DNA of 64,000 bases from a virus. Under the pieces are notes generated by a model, which worked only from the letters and a program-made list of their open reading frames with translations, was not told where the DNA came from and made no database searches. Below are positions 47,101-57,416 of the stretch, piece by piece (within the stretch, counting starts at the first letter, position 1; every line of letters begins with the position of its first letter). The stretch is from positions 1 through 64,000 of the IMG/VR virus record IMGVR_UViG_3300046002_005110. One strand, given 5' to 3'. The position numbers and the translations under genes are program-made.

Positions 47101-50100
47101 AGTACCAGAAACAGTACAAATGCATTCTTCTGGAGTGACATGTTATATACTGGTAGTCCATATAGAACTAATAGTTATCCATTTAATGTTACATTATCTA
47201 CTATTACTTTACCAACGTATAGAACATATGATTTTACATCAGCCAACTATTATGGGTTGGGTGTTTATATTACTACAACAGTTAATGGTCAGACAGTAAC
47301 TAATCAATTAATACGTGGTGTGGATTATATTGTTAGTGATATTAGTCCAAATTTAACAATAACATATGATATTGTTGTTGGTGATACTATTACAATTAAT
47401 GAATATAATCAAACATATGGAACATATTGTCCCAATACACCAACTAAATTAGGATTATACCCAAGTTTTATTCCGAGTGTTATTTTAGACAATACTTATA
47501 CTACACCAACCTATTTTATTTTAGGACACGATGGTAGTTATACAAAACTTTATGGTGATTATATTGATGAAGAATTATCTGATTTTCGTGATAAAGTTTT
47601 ATTAGAATTTGAAACTAGAATTTATAATAACTTAAAAGTTGTTGGTGATATACCATTACCAGCTGATGAAGTTATTCCAGGACAATTTAGAACCACTGAA
47701 TATTCACAGAGTGAAATTTTAGATATATATAGAACCAATTTCTTAAAATGGGTTGGTTTAAATCGTATTGATTATAAAACACAACAATATAATAGATCAA
47801 ATCAGTTTTCATATAACTACAATCAAAGTACAAACATACTTAACAGTGAAATATTAAAACAAGGTTATTGGAGAGGTGTATATAATTGGTTCTATGATAC
47901 TAGTAATCCAGCAGATGCCCCATGGGAAATGTTAGGATTGACCAGTGAACCAAGTTGGTGGACTGATAGATATGGTGCCGCCCCATATACTAGTGATAAT
48001 ACATATATGTGGCAAGAAATTAGTGAAGGTTATGTATGGAACAATGGTGATAGTTATATTAATCCATTGAAAGTTAGACCAGAATTATTAAGAGTATTGC
48101 CAGTAAATTCGGCCGGAACATTACAATCACCATTACCAACTGTAGTTGGTAACTATGATTCATTTACATTTGATCGTAATTGGATTGTTGGCGATCAAGG
48201 ACCGGCTGAAACTTCATATCTACGTAGTAGTTCATATCCATTTGATTTAATGCGTATATTGGCATTAACTAAACCAGCAAAATTCTTTAACTTAAATGTT
48301 GATCGTGACTTGTACAAATATAATACTGAATTCAATCAATATTTGTATAATGATCGTTATCATTTAAATCCACAAGATATTATAGTATATGGCAATGGTG
48401 TAAGTAAAGCTAGTTATATCAATTGGGTAGTTGATTACATTAATCAACGTGGTGTTGATGGTACAACTGAAGTTACTACTACATTAAAAAATCTAGATGT
48501 CAGATTAACATATAATCTAGCTGGATTTAGTAGTAAAAATTACTTGAAATTTTTGATTGAAAAATCAACACCAAATACTCAAAATACAACATTATTAATT
48601 CCTGACAATAGTTATAGCGTCTTGTTGTACGACAATGTATCAGAAGATAAAATTGTATATAGTTCAGTTATTGTACAACGTACTAGTGATGGTTATACAG
48701 TTTGGGGTAATAGTCAAAGTGATCCATTTTTTAATATGGCTGTGCCCAAGGCCGGATTTACACAAACATTAACGGTGAATAATCTTTCAGTTACAGTTAA
48801 TAATGAATTTTATACAGACAAAATCACTACAATTCCATATGGTAATTTATATTATACTGTTCAGGGAGTTAGTGAATTTCTTAAAGCATATGGTCAATAT
48901 CTAGTAGATCAAGGTATGATTTTTGGTTATGTAATTGATACTATTACATATAATTGGGATCAAATGATTCGTGAGTTTTTGCATTGGGCAGAACAAAGTT
49001 GGGAAGTTGGTAGTACTATTAATTTAAATCCATCTGCTAAAATTGCTACTGTTAATAGACCTGGATTAGTGGTTCAGCCATTGACAATTCAACAAGATAA
49101 TTTTATTTTAAATCAAAATCTAATACCATTACAAAGTCAAAATGCTAGTATTGTAAGAGAAAATGAAAGTTTTACTGTTGGTGTATTAACTGATGGGGAT
49201 AGTATTGCTCTTACAAATCTTAATTTATCTAGTATGGAACATGCAGTGGTGTTTGATAATTATACCGTATTCAATGATACAATTTATGATTTAGTTACTG
49301 GATTACGTCAACAAAGATTATTATTACAGGGTTACAAATCTGGTGAATGGAATGGTTATGTTAATGCCAGCGGATTTATTATTAATGAAGATAATATTCA
49401 AGAATGGTTACCAAACATTAAGTATGCCAGTGGAAAAATTGTAACTTATAAAAATAAATATTGGGTTGCTAATCAATTGATTCAACCACAATCAGAATTC
49501 TTTGATGAACAATGGACTCAAACAACATACGATAAAATTAAAACTGGATTATTACCTAATCCTAGCACTAATGCATATGAAAGTTTGTATTATTATGACA
49601 GTACTAGAGCAAACTTTGAACTAGATGCCGATCTATTATCATTTAGTCTAATCGGTTATAGACCAAGACAATATCTCGCTGATGCAGAATTAAGCGATAT
49701 TACTCAAATTGGTGTTTATAAAAACATCATTAAAGAAAAAGGAACCAACTTAATAGCAAATGCTTTTAAGAGTGCAAATTTGGCTCAAGGTAAAATTGAT
49801 TATAATGTAAAAGAAAATTGGGCAGTTAAAACTAGTGTATTTGGTAGTGTATCTAACAGTAATTTTGTTGAATGTTTATTGATTCAGAATGAATTAACTG
49901 GTAATCCAACACTATTGGGATTCTCAGATAATGGGTCTGTAAGCGGTGTTCAACAAACAGTAATGATGAATGAAATCATTAACTGGAATATGCCACCAAT
50001 TTCTGCAAATTTCTTACCGCCATTTAATGATGTTTATTCATATGAGCGTGGTTTACCCAGCGCCGGATATGTCAATCTAAATGATGTAAAATTTAAAGCC

Positions 50101-53100
50101 TTTGAACTTACTGATTTAAACAATACATTTGACACAACTAACATAGATACATTGTATCGTAATGATAATATTTGGATTGCCAAATATCGTGGAAGTTGGA
50201 ATGTATTTACTCCACAAACAGTCAATACACAAGTAATAAGTATTATTAATAATTTAAATAATACAATTACTGTTAACTTTGGAAAAAATCCAAATTTGGC
50301 AAAATATGATCCAATCGCTATTGTTAATTTTGACTCCAGAATAAATGGTTATTACGAAGTTTTAGCAGTGAATTCATTAACCAGTGTAATTATTGCAAAA
50401 GTATTAGATACTGCCGTATTACAATTACAAGGTAATGGTTTAGCTTTTAAATTAGTATCTAGAAGATTTACTCAAGCAAGTGATCAAGTATACAGTACAG
50501 TATTTAATAGTGAATACTATAATAAAAAATCTTGGATTGATAGAGATGTAGACAATCAATGGGCTGTATGGTCATGTGGTCCAAACTTTACTGAGATTAA
50601 TATTGATTCTTCTGAATTAAATTTACAAGATTTTGGTAGTAGTGTCGCTTACAGTACAGAAATAGGATATGTCGGTGCTAGTGCAATTGATGGAACAATC
50701 TATCGTTATTATACTGACAGTACTACTAGTCAATCAATAACTCAAACTATATCTCAGACCAATTCAACATTTGGTACAGCAATGGTTGCAGTAGGTGATT
50801 ATTTGTATGTTAGTGATGAACTTAATAATCTTGTTTATGTATATCTAGTAATTTATCCAAGTAAATATATTACTTTATATACGACTATTAGTCAAGAAAC
50901 TACTGGACAAATAACAGTTAGTGAAGATAGACAGTGGTTATATATTTCAAACGTTACTAATAAAACAATAGCGGTTTGGGCATTGATGTCCAATGGTAAT
51001 TATGATTATGTTAGTACTATTACTGGTCCAAGTACGGCAATCGGATTTGGAACCTCAATCGCTACTAGTATAGATGGAGTTAAATTAATTGTAGGTGCCC
51101 CATTAGAAAGTTTAGTAACTAGTGAATCAACTCAATTGACTGCATCTGGCGCTGTTTATATATATACTAGAAGTGTACAAAGATTCATGGCTAATGGAAT
51201 CAGTGATACCTATACAGTTAATGAAACTATTCCTAATTCTATAGCTGATGTATTAATTGATGATGTATTAACTAGTGATGTAATTGTCTATTCCGATGGC
51301 AGAATTATATTTAATATAATACCAGTCTATGGTAGTATTATTGAAGTAAGTTATGGTGAAATGAATCTCGTTACTAAATTATTGAGTAGTAATCCAATAG
51401 TTGGTGGTAATTTTGGTACTAGTGTATCTACTAACAAATATGGTGCTCAACTAGTAATTGGATGTCCAAGTGAATTACAGACTGTAAACAATGTATCAAA
51501 CGTACAGGGCGCAGTCTATCGTTTTACTAATGGCGGACAACAATATGGATCTATAGTTGGATCAGTTAGTGGGTTAGTTAGTGGATATTTTTTCATTGAT
51601 GGATTTAAAGTAAGTTATTCTGGAACTGCTAGTGAAATAGCTCAATCGATTAATACTCAAACTCCAACCAATATTATAGCTGCCGCTAGTGGTAATATAC
51701 TTCAAATTGGGGTTATAAACAATACAGTAGAAACTATTAATAATATTATTGATATTACTGGACCAGAATCTAATCTTGCTGATTTGGGATTAACATTGTA
51801 TGTTAATACACAAGTAATGGTTAATCCAAATTTACCAACAATTGGAAGTTTTGGAACTGTAGTATCTATGGGAACTCGCGACAGTTTGGTAGTCAGTGAC
51901 CCAACTGCTACAGTATATGCTGAAACAACATTTGATTATAATACAGTTGACCCAACAGTCTGTAATCCTATTATATCAATTAATAATTTTACTATTTTTG
52001 ATCATGGAGCTACAGCATTTATTGACACATTTGCAAACACTGGTGTAGTATATGAATTTGATTATCTACCGGCGGCTGATGAAAGTATTATAAATCCTGG
52101 AAAATATGTATTTGGTCAATATATTCAAAGTATAGATAGAACTGGAATAGCAAACACTCCAAAATTTGGAACCAGTGTAGTTGATAATGATGGTGTAATA
52201 GTTGTGGGTGCTCCAAATTGGTACAGTACTGGTACTGGAAGAATTTTTGGATATGTTAATTATTGTCAAACTAGTAGTTGGTATATAGATAAGAAACCAT
52301 TACCAATGGTCTCTGTTGAACGATTAAATAATATTTCTATCTATGATACTATTAGTAATAATACATTAGATTATCTAGATTATATTGATCCAATACAAGG
52401 AAAATTATTAGGTGCAGTTGAAACAAACTTAGATTATATAAGTTCAACTGATCCAGCCACATATTCTGATGGAATCGTGTGGAGTTTTGAACATATTGGT
52501 TCTACGTGGCTTGATACAACAAGTATTCGAATGTTGAATTATAATCAACCAAGTGCTACATATAACGCTAGTAATTGGGGTAAGGCATTTCCAGGAAGTA
52601 CGGCCGACATATACACTTGGGTAGGTAGTTCATTTCCTCCAATTCAATATAATGGTAGTGGATATGTAGTTGATTTTAATAGTTATACTACGATTCAAAG
52701 TTTAGATCGCTCAACCAATGCAATTGTTGTTGATTATTTCTTCTGGGTTAAGAATTATAATATTATACCTCCAGGAAAAACATTAAGTCCGTTGACTTTA
52801 AGTCAATATATACTTAACCCACTTAATAGTGGAATTAGTTTCTTGGCAGCAATTACTACTAACATTGTTGGATTATTTAATTGTGAAAGTAGTATCAATT
52901 CTTCATCTAGTGCTTTACATATTGGTTATCGTATTGGTAACACATTAGATCAAAAACATGAAAGTTGGACATTGATTCAAGAAAATAATGCAACTGATTT
53001 CTTAACTGGATTTCCAACAGAAAGTCAACAAGATCCAATTGGATTATATGCAAAATATCTAGATAGTTTTGCTGGACAAAATCGTCTTGGACTATATATA

Positions 53101-56100
53101 CCAAATTCAAAGTTGCCAATTTTGACTCGTTATGGTATTGATTATTCACAAAGTATGTTTATAGATCGCCCATTGGCTTTACAAAATTATGTTAACTATG
53201 CCAATCAAGTTCTAATTAAATTCCCTATTGCCGAAACTCGTAGTTTATATTTCTTAAACAAAGTTGGAGTTGGATATGATACAAGAGATTATTGGACATA
53301 TACTGATTGGTGGGCCACTGGATATAGTAGTAGTACAAAAATTGTATTAGAAGTAAACACAGTTACTGATCTACAAACACTTCAGCCAAATCAAATACTT
53401 CCAGGAACAGAACAAATTGTTATTGGATTAAAAGATGGAATTATTGTCAAAGTAAAAGCCAATTCACAGGGTAATAGCGAAGTGTGGACCTGGTATGAGG
53501 CTACTGGATGGGATAGAATTGGTTTACAAAACGGAACAATTCAATTATCAGATTCATTGTATAATACTCCAGTTAATTGGGATATTGGTGGATTTGATAT
53601 TGGATTATATGATGATACAGTATATGAAGAAACTTATTGGATCATTCGTTGGTTGAATGAAGAGGCTTATATAGAAGATTTGTTGATTGAACGTAATAAT
53701 AGTTTGATATTAATGTTTAATTATATTCAAAGTGAATCACTAGAACAACAAAATTATCTAACATGGCTTAATAAAACAAGTTTGATTGATGTTACTCATA
53801 CTGTTCGTGAATTGTTACCATACAAGAAATTTCAAAGAGATAATCAAGAATTCTTAAGCGGATATTTGAATGAGATCAAGCCATTTCATGTTAAGATTAA
53901 AGATTTCTTATTTGTATATCCTGGACAAGATACATTCTTAGGAGATGTAACTGACTTTGATTTACCTGCAAAATATGTACCAAGTATAGGACAATTTGAA
54001 ACTCCACAATTAGTATATACTACACCAAATTTATATTCCCCAGAATATTTACCTACTAGTACAGTATGGCAAGATCCAGAATATACACAGTGGTTTGAAA
54101 ATTATGGTTTGAATATTACTAATGAACGCGGACTTTATAATCTAACATCATTATCGGCCTATATTACTTCAAGTTCCACAATTATTCCGGTTAAAAATAC
54201 ATATGGAATGCCTGATGCTGGATTTATATATATTGGTGATGAGAAAATTTCTTATAGTAATGTCGATAAGTTACAAAATATATTGACAGATATTCAACGT
54301 GGTATTGACTCAACTCCAACTGATCATATGCCAAATGCAACAGTTAGTGCCATATTGCCAGCTGTAATTGTATTAGATAAAGCTCGCGGATATTCAGAAC
54401 CACCAGTAATTACTGTAATCAATAATAGTAATTATCCAAATCCAAGAACTGTTGCTCAGTTAGTTCCGATTATGATAAATGAATCATTGTTGGGAGTTCA
54501 GGTAATTAATTCAGGTTCAGGTTATGCTACTCAACCAATAATTGAAATTGAAAGTAGTTCAATATTCTCTACATTTGTCAGTACTGACGTTAATACGGTA
54601 TTTAATACTATCACTATAATAAATCATAGTTTTATTACTGGTGATTCAATTAAGTATACAATTGGATTGAATACAGTATCTCCAACAGGTTTGATCAATA
54701 ACAATTACTATTATGTTAGAGTAATTGATGTTAATACTATTGCTCTTTATTATTCAGTTAAGGGTGCTTATAACATTGACAAAACTAGTTTGATGGATTA
54801 TGAACGAGTTTCATTAGAAACACAAGGTTCTGGATCTGAAAATACATTAGCGGTTACTGCCAGAGCAGCAATATTAACCTCAAGTCAGCCAGTTAGAGAA
54901 TTAATGACTACTATTAAATTTGATAGAACAAGTTATGGTAGTTTAATCACTGAATGGAATAGTGGGCAAATTTATGCAGGAGAATTTACTGATATTGGTA
55001 AACTTGCAAGTTCAACATTGTTAACATCATCAAGTAGTCCATGGGAATATTTGTCATGGACTGGAACAAATTGGGACGCTGATTTATTAGCATCAGCTCA
55101 AGGTGCATCATTTCCGATAGTACAAGTGAGAAACTCATATGCATATGATGGTGCAGTACTTGTAGAATTAAATTATGGGTATACACCCGTAACTCCTGGA
55201 CAATTGAATGGGCAGAAGATTATTGCTTATGAAGTGAGTTCTACTGAATGGACTAATCCGATTAGTTACTATGTCAAAGTTATGACTACGACATTAGTAG
55301 AAATATATTATGATCCATTATTTAACTTTCCAGTGAAAATTGCCAACTTTAATTATACCTCAAATGATGTATTATTTTTAGAAGAGCCATTTACATTTAG
55401 TAAAAGTTTAGTAACATATGCTGGAAAATTATATCAATGTATAGTTAGTAATAATGATACAATATTTGATTATGATAAGTGGGAACAAATTTACAGTAAT
55501 AATTCAATATTGAACGCGGCCGATAGAATTGCTGCCTTTTATGAGCCAACTGCCAACATGACTGGACGTGATCTTAGACAGTTAATGAGTGGTGTGGTTT
55601 ATCCAAATGCTACTACAATTGGCGCCCCATTTAATTATAATGACGGTCAGTTGTATGATTCTGTTAATTTTGAATATTCATCATATGATGTTAATTCAAC
55701 GGCCGAACTTGATACAAATCTTCAATCTCCTGATTTTAACTATAATCAATTGACTAACCCAACTACATATGATGTTCAGGGTGGATCATTCAATGAAGGA
55801 TATGGACCAGAAGAATTGATTCCTGGTCTGGTAACTGATTTCTTACAATTTAATGTTACTACAAATCCAGATACATTAGGCCCAGGAAATTATTTGAATT
55901 TTAGAATTCAAGTTGATCAATTTGGTCAGAATTCAGTTTATAATCCCAATACATATCCATATGTAACATATGAATATGTCACTTCAGTTTATAATACCAA
56001 TCCATATACTCAAACATATTTGACACAAGATTTTGTCAGTACTAATAGTATAAGCGATGTATTACATGTTAACGATGCTAGTAAATTAGTAAGTACGTTA

Positions 56101-56568
56101 CAAGAAATAGTAACTACTGATAGTGATGGTGTGGCATATATATTAAACGTTGCTCGATATATGACTTCCTATCCAATATTAAGTATACCAAATACGTTTA
56201 CGCTTGAATATGTTAATTATAATGACATTAAGATAACTATTAATGGTATTACTAGTCCAACACTAGTAGAGATTACAATCAGTGAAGGTAATATGTTGTT
56301 GATCAACAGTGAATATATTCAATTTACTAATATTGATTTGACAACTAATACTGTTTCTGGTCTATTACGTGGTAGAAATGGTTCAATTACCAATCAATTA
56401 ATTGAATCTGGTACAGTAATTCAAAGTGTATTAAATAGAGATCAATTGCCTGAAGAATATTACTATCAATGGTGGTATGAATATGACATTAGTGGACCGG
56501 TAAGTCAAACTTTAAGTCAAAGTAATACAGTCCCGGCACTTTTCTTACGTAGAGTAACGGCGCCATGA
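44155..56568 (+). CDS. 7: Giant baseplate wedge protein, gp7-like (4137 aa)
   Basis: 4137 residues, about four times T4 gp7 (1032). N-terminus: TKIRSLDFLPEVFRTDSNAQ, LVQQPDLRRVEGFIGQKYG, NNRLFESEYYSWDSFADLDK, NYSQYYWLPYGPD, which is the start of the large post-gp6 protein of T4-like marine phages. Residues about 2160-2700 hold FG-GAP-like propeller blades (GTSIATSIDGVKLIVGAP, GTSVSTNKYGAQLVIGCP, GTSVVDNDGVIVVGAPN). Other parts are Tyr/Asn/Thr-rich beta domains; near the end EYYYQWWYEYDISGP. The frame is uninterrupted. It probably forms the outer wedge arm to which fibres attach. The ribosome site is poor. It ends in ATGA overlap with the next gene. The gp7 label rests on order and the N-terminus. 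Confidence 0.8.
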   Translation: MATKIRSLDFLPEVFRTDSNAQFLAATLDQLVQQPDLRRVEGFIGQKYGYSINPTDRYVVEPSKIRYDYQLNPSVVFLKTDTQTAKDFINYPGMLNALQNNGAITDNNNRLFESEYYSWDSFADLDKIVNYSQYYWLPYGPDAVTVSTNTIYLSDNYIVSYSDTGYTINDSVQKNPSITLLRGGTYTFEVNQSSQFWIQGVPGTSGYGASSNTSTRDVLGVLNNGDSIGTVTFEVPLKDAQSQYDLPGNNTVDIVSTLTYAEINGQTSTSIGNIDGVTQLNGRTLMFYDNGESSSQINFYSISVNSITDIVTLTLSTGIPDSQKITVTSGTTYVGRTFYRDGTGTIQLIPYLSAVLDTLYYQDGSNPLNVGVINLIENNTTNSINIDQILGKTNYTSPNGVTFINGLKVIFEGSTVPSTYQNNEYYVEGVGTAINLLLVNDFRSVESDDPGSYYPWDYYNWDDKEWDQSNEVPLYPDYITINRNSRDLNAWSRSNRWFNIQVINATIAYNGTLTLISGNTSTRAQRPIIEFYGNLGLYNSGTKSLGFVSLFDNTTTDAFTQIVGQSSYTIDGQPLVSGQTIIFNHDTNNLVRQNIYEVSFAPVGTGNSNVIALNIVETAQDKNQVTIISGTLWKSTSWRFNSVDSRWIQCQQKSTVNQAPLFNIYDINDISLSDQLYYNGSTFAGTKLFSYTVGTGPNDPILGFPISYSSSVSIGDINFTVNLNEDTFSYQQNDNIIESNINIGYVYDYITADIPTKKTGWVTAYTESSQYQVFQFTVTQPTQSSFQCDVLVKTDSIVDPHHVYVNDVELSDDSEYTFTTNSFNNTTTVTLTTAAVSGDKITITLLSDQVSKTGYYEIPSNLQNNPFNSNITTVNVGDIKNQYDSIVQNTFGVIGPVFGPNNVYNLGNLNRYGTAIIQNSASLILPGVFLRKPGYNIFEALQFNSDQYTNFKTLLINLTDQNDFTVYTTPSTMLDTILYQISSTRNSTNAFFWSDMLYTGSPYRTNSYPFNVTLSTITLPTYRTYDFTSANYYGLGVYITTTVNGQTVTNQLIRGVDYIVSDISPNLTITYDIVVGDTITINEYNQTYGTYCPNTPTKLGLYPSFIPSVILDNTYTTPTYFILGHDGSYTKLYGDYIDEELSDFRDKVLLEFETRIYNNLKVVGDIPLPADEVIPGQFRTTEYSQSEILDIYRTNFLKWVGLNRIDYKTQQYNRSNQFSYNYNQSTNILNSEILKQGYWRGVYNWFYDTSNPADAPWEMLGLTSEPSWWTDRYGAAPYTSDNTYMWQEISEGYVWNNGDSYINPLKVRPELLRVLPVNSAGTLQSPLPTVVGNYDSFTFDRNWIVGDQGPAETSYLRSSSYPFDLMRILALTKPAKFFNLNVDRDLYKYNTEFNQYLYNDRYHLNPQDIIVYGNGVSKASYINWVVDYINQRGVDGTTEVTTTLKNLDVRLTYNLAGFSSKNYLKFLIEKSTPNTQNTTLLIPDNSYSVLLYDNVSEDKIVYSSVIVQRTSDGYTVWGNSQSDPFFNMAVPKAGFTQTLTVNNLSVTVNNEFYTDKITTIPYGNLYYTVQGVSEFLKAYGQYLVDQGMIFGYVIDTITYNWDQMIREFLHWAEQSWEVGSTINLNPSAKIATVNRPGLVVQPLTIQQDNFILNQNLIPLQSQNASIVRENESFTVGVLTDGDSIALTNLNLSSMEHAVVFDNYTVFNDTIYDLVTGLRQQRLLLQGYKSGEWNGYVNASGFIINEDNIQEWLPNIKYASGKIVTYKNKYWVANQLIQPQSEFFDEQWTQTTYDKIKTGLLPNPSTNAYESLYYYDSTRANFELDADLLSFSLIGYRPRQYLADAELSDITQIGVYKNIIKEKGTNLIANAFKSANLAQGKIDYNVKENWAVKTSVFGSVSNSNFVECLLIQNELTGNPTLLGFSDNGSVSGVQQTVMMNEIINWNMPPISANFLPPFNDVYSYERGLPSAGYVNLNDVKFKAFELTDLNNTFDTTNIDTLYRNDNIWIAKYRGSWNVFTPQTVNTQVISIINNLNNTITVNFGKNPNLAKYDPIAIVNFDSRINGYYEVLAVNSLTSVIIAKVLDTAVLQLQGNGLAFKLVSRRFTQASDQVYSTVFNSEYYNKKSWIDRDVDNQWAVWSCGPNFTEINIDSSELNLQDFGSSVAYSTEIGYVGASAIDGTIYRYYTDSTTSQSITQTISQTNSTFGTAMVAVGDYLYVSDELNNLVYVYLVIYPSKYITLYTTISQETTGQITVSEDRQWLYISNVTNKTIAVWALMSNGNYDYVSTITGPSTAIGFGTSIATSIDGVKLIVGAPLESLVTSESTQLTASGAVYIYTRSVQRFMANGISDTYTVNETIPNSIADVLIDDVLTSDVIVYSDGRIIFNIIPVYGSIIEVSYGEMNLVTKLLSSNPIVGGNFGTSVSTNKYGAQLVIGCPSELQTVNNVSNVQGAVYRFTNGGQQYGSIVGSVSGLVSGYFFIDGFKVSYSGTASEIAQSINTQTPTNIIAAASGNILQIGVINNTVETINNIIDITGPESNLADLGLTLYVNTQVMVNPNLPTIGSFGTVVSMGTRDSLVVSDPTATVYAETTFDYNTVDPTVCNPIISINNFTIFDHGATAFIDTFANTGVVYEFDYLPAADESIINPGKYVFGQYIQSIDRTGIANTPKFGTSVVDNDGVIVVGAPNWYSTGTGRIFGYVNYCQTSSWYIDKKPLPMVSVERLNNISIYDTISNNTLDYLDYIDPIQGKLLGAVETNLDYISSTDPATYSDGIVWSFEHIGSTWLDTTSIRMLNYNQPSATYNASNWGKAFPGSTADIYTWVGSSFPPIQYNGSGYVVDFNSYTTIQSLDRSTNAIVVDYFFWVKNYNIIPPGKTLSPLTLSQYILNPLNSGISFLAAITTNIVGLFNCESSINSSSSALHIGYRIGNTLDQKHESWTLIQENNATDFLTGFPTESQQDPIGLYAKYLDSFAGQNRLGLYIPNSKLPILTRYGIDYSQSMFIDRPLALQNYVNYANQVLIKFPIAETRSLYFLNKVGVGYDTRDYWTYTDWWATGYSSSTKIVLEVNTVTDLQTLQPNQILPGTEQIVIGLKDGIIVKVKANSQGNSEVWTWYEATGWDRIGLQNGTIQLSDSLYNTPVNWDIGGFDIGLYDDTVYEETYWIIRWLNEEAYIEDLLIERNNSLILMFNYIQSESLEQQNYLTWLNKTSLIDVTHTVRELLPYKKFQRDNQEFLSGYLNEIKPFHVKIKDFLFVYPGQDTFLGDVTDFDLPAKYVPSIGQFETPQLVYTTPNLYSPEYLPTSTVWQDPEYTQWFENYGLNITNERGLYNLTSLSAYITSSSTIIPVKNTYGMPDAGFIYIGDEKISYSNVDKLQNILTDIQRGIDSTPTDHMPNATVSAILPAVIVLDKARGYSEPPVITVINNSNYPNPRTVAQLVPIMINESLLGVQVINSGSGYATQPIIEIESSSIFSTFVSTDVNTVFNTITIINHSFITGDSIKYTIGLNTVSPTGLINNNYYYVRVIDVNTIALYYSVKGAYNIDKTSLMDYERVSLETQGSGSENTLAVTARAAILTSSQPVRELMTTIKFDRTSYGSLITEWNSGQIYAGEFTDIGKLASSTLLTSSSSPWEYLSWTGTNWDADLLASAQGASFPIVQVRNSYAYDGAVLVELNYGYTPVTPGQLNGQKIIAYEVSSTEWTNPISYYVKVMTTTLVEIYYDPLFNFPVKIANFNYTSNDVLFLEEPFTFSKSLVTYAGKLYQCIVSNNDTIFDYDKWEQIYSNNSILNAADRIAAFYEPTANMTGRDLRQLMSGVVYPNATTIGAPFNYNDGQLYDSVNFEYSSYDVNSTAELDTNLQSPDFNYNQLTNPTTYDVQGGSFNEGYGPEELIPGLVTDFLQFNVTTNPDTLGPGNYLNFRIQVDQFGQNSVYNPNTYPYVTYEYVTSVYNTNPYTQTYLTQDFVSTNSISDVLHVNDASKLVSTLQEIVTTDSDGVAYILNVARYMTSYPILSIPNTFTLEYVNYNDIKITINGITSPTLVEITISEGNMLLINSEYIQFTNIDLTTNTVSGLLRGRNGSITNQLIESGTVIQSVLNRDQLPEEYYYQWWYEYDISGPVSQTLSQSNTVPALFLRRVTAP

Positions 56569-56747
56569 CTAAATATAACATGAACACAAATAATGCATCT
56601 AAAATAAGTGACGAACATAGTTCGAATAAGAGACAAAGTTCACCAACTAAGAAACCAAACGAACAAGTAGGGTTTCACTTTAGTAGTTCAATGAAGATTA
56701 CTGATCCTAATACTGGAAAAGTAATACTTCATATGAGATGCGATTAA
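56565..56747 (+). CDS. Small protein with a duplicated N-terminal motif
   Basis: 60 residues from ATG in the ATGA overlap with the 4137-aa gene; ATG at 56580 would give 55. Polar N-terminal half, then FHFSSSMKITDPNTGKVILH, which parallels the start of the next protein (FEIEGFLKIHDPKSGEVFF). It may be a partial duplicate of that gene's first domain. Function unknown. Confidence 0.55.
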   Translation: MTKYNMNTNNASKISDEHSSNKRQSSPTKKPNEQVGFHFSSSMKITDPNTGKVILHMRCD

Positions 56748-56758
56748 CGGATATCACT

Positions 56759-57376
56759 ATGAAAACAAATATTACATTCGAAATTGAAGGTTTTCTTAAA
56801 ATACATGATCCCAAATCTGGAGAAGTATTTTTTGACGATCACAATGCAATAAATTACGAAACAATGTCAGAAGCCATGGCGTATACGTTGGCTGATCGTG
56901 GCAGAGGTACAATTTATCAAATGGCATTTGGTAACGGAGCTGCTAGTATTGACTCAACTGGATTGATTACATATCTACCGCCCAATACTACTGGTCAAAA
57001 TGCTGCGTTATATAATCAAACATACGCTAAAATTGTTGATGATACATTAATTTCAAACAATGATCCAACCAGAAACAATATGACTGTAAATCACATAGTA
57101 GGTGAACTTTATACTGATATTTTAGTACAATGTTTATTAGATTATGGTGAGCCAAGTGGTCAGGCTGCATTTGATAATGGTACAGATACGGATAGTACAT
57201 ATACATTTGACGAATTGGGTTTGTTAGCTAATTATGGTTTAGATGGTGATGGCAATGTTATTACTAGATTATTGACACATGTTGTCTTTGCCCCAATACA
57301 AAAATCATTAAATCGTCAAATTCAAATCGATTACACGGTCAGAATTCAAACGCTGACTAATTTGGTTACAATTTAA
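56759..57376 (+). CDS. Virion structural protein, possible baseplate wedge (gp8 slot)
   Basis: 205 residues from ATG 56759 (MKTNITFEIEGFLKIHDPKS); an ATG at 56738, inside the preceding gene, would add 7. Clear blocks: DRGRGTIYQMAFGNGAASID, VGELYTDILVQCLLDYGEPS, and LLTHVVFAPIQKSLNRQIQI with a following DYTVRIQ end. This is a frequent protein after the large gp7-like gene in T4-like marine phages. T4 has gp8 here (334 residues), but equivalence is not shown. No enzyme motif. Confidence 0.65.
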   Translation: MKTNITFEIEGFLKIHDPKSGEVFFDDHNAINYETMSEAMAYTLADRGRGTIYQMAFGNGAASIDSTGLITYLPPNTTGQNAALYNQTYAKIVDDTLISNNDPTRNNMTVNHIVGELYTDILVQCLLDYGEPSGQAAFDNGTDTDSTYTFDELGLLANYGLDGDGNVITRLLTHVVFAPIQKSLNRQIQIDYTVRIQTLTNLVTI

Positions 57377-57384
57377 GATAAATA
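57377..57384 (+). promoter_or_regulatory. Candidate late promoter GATAAATA for the 374-aa fibre
   Basis: GATAAATA on plus, directly after the stop of the preceding gene and 32 bases before the ATG at 57417. Confidence 0.6.
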
Positions 57385-57416
57385 AAGATATCAGAACTCA
57401 AAGGATTAATTAAATC

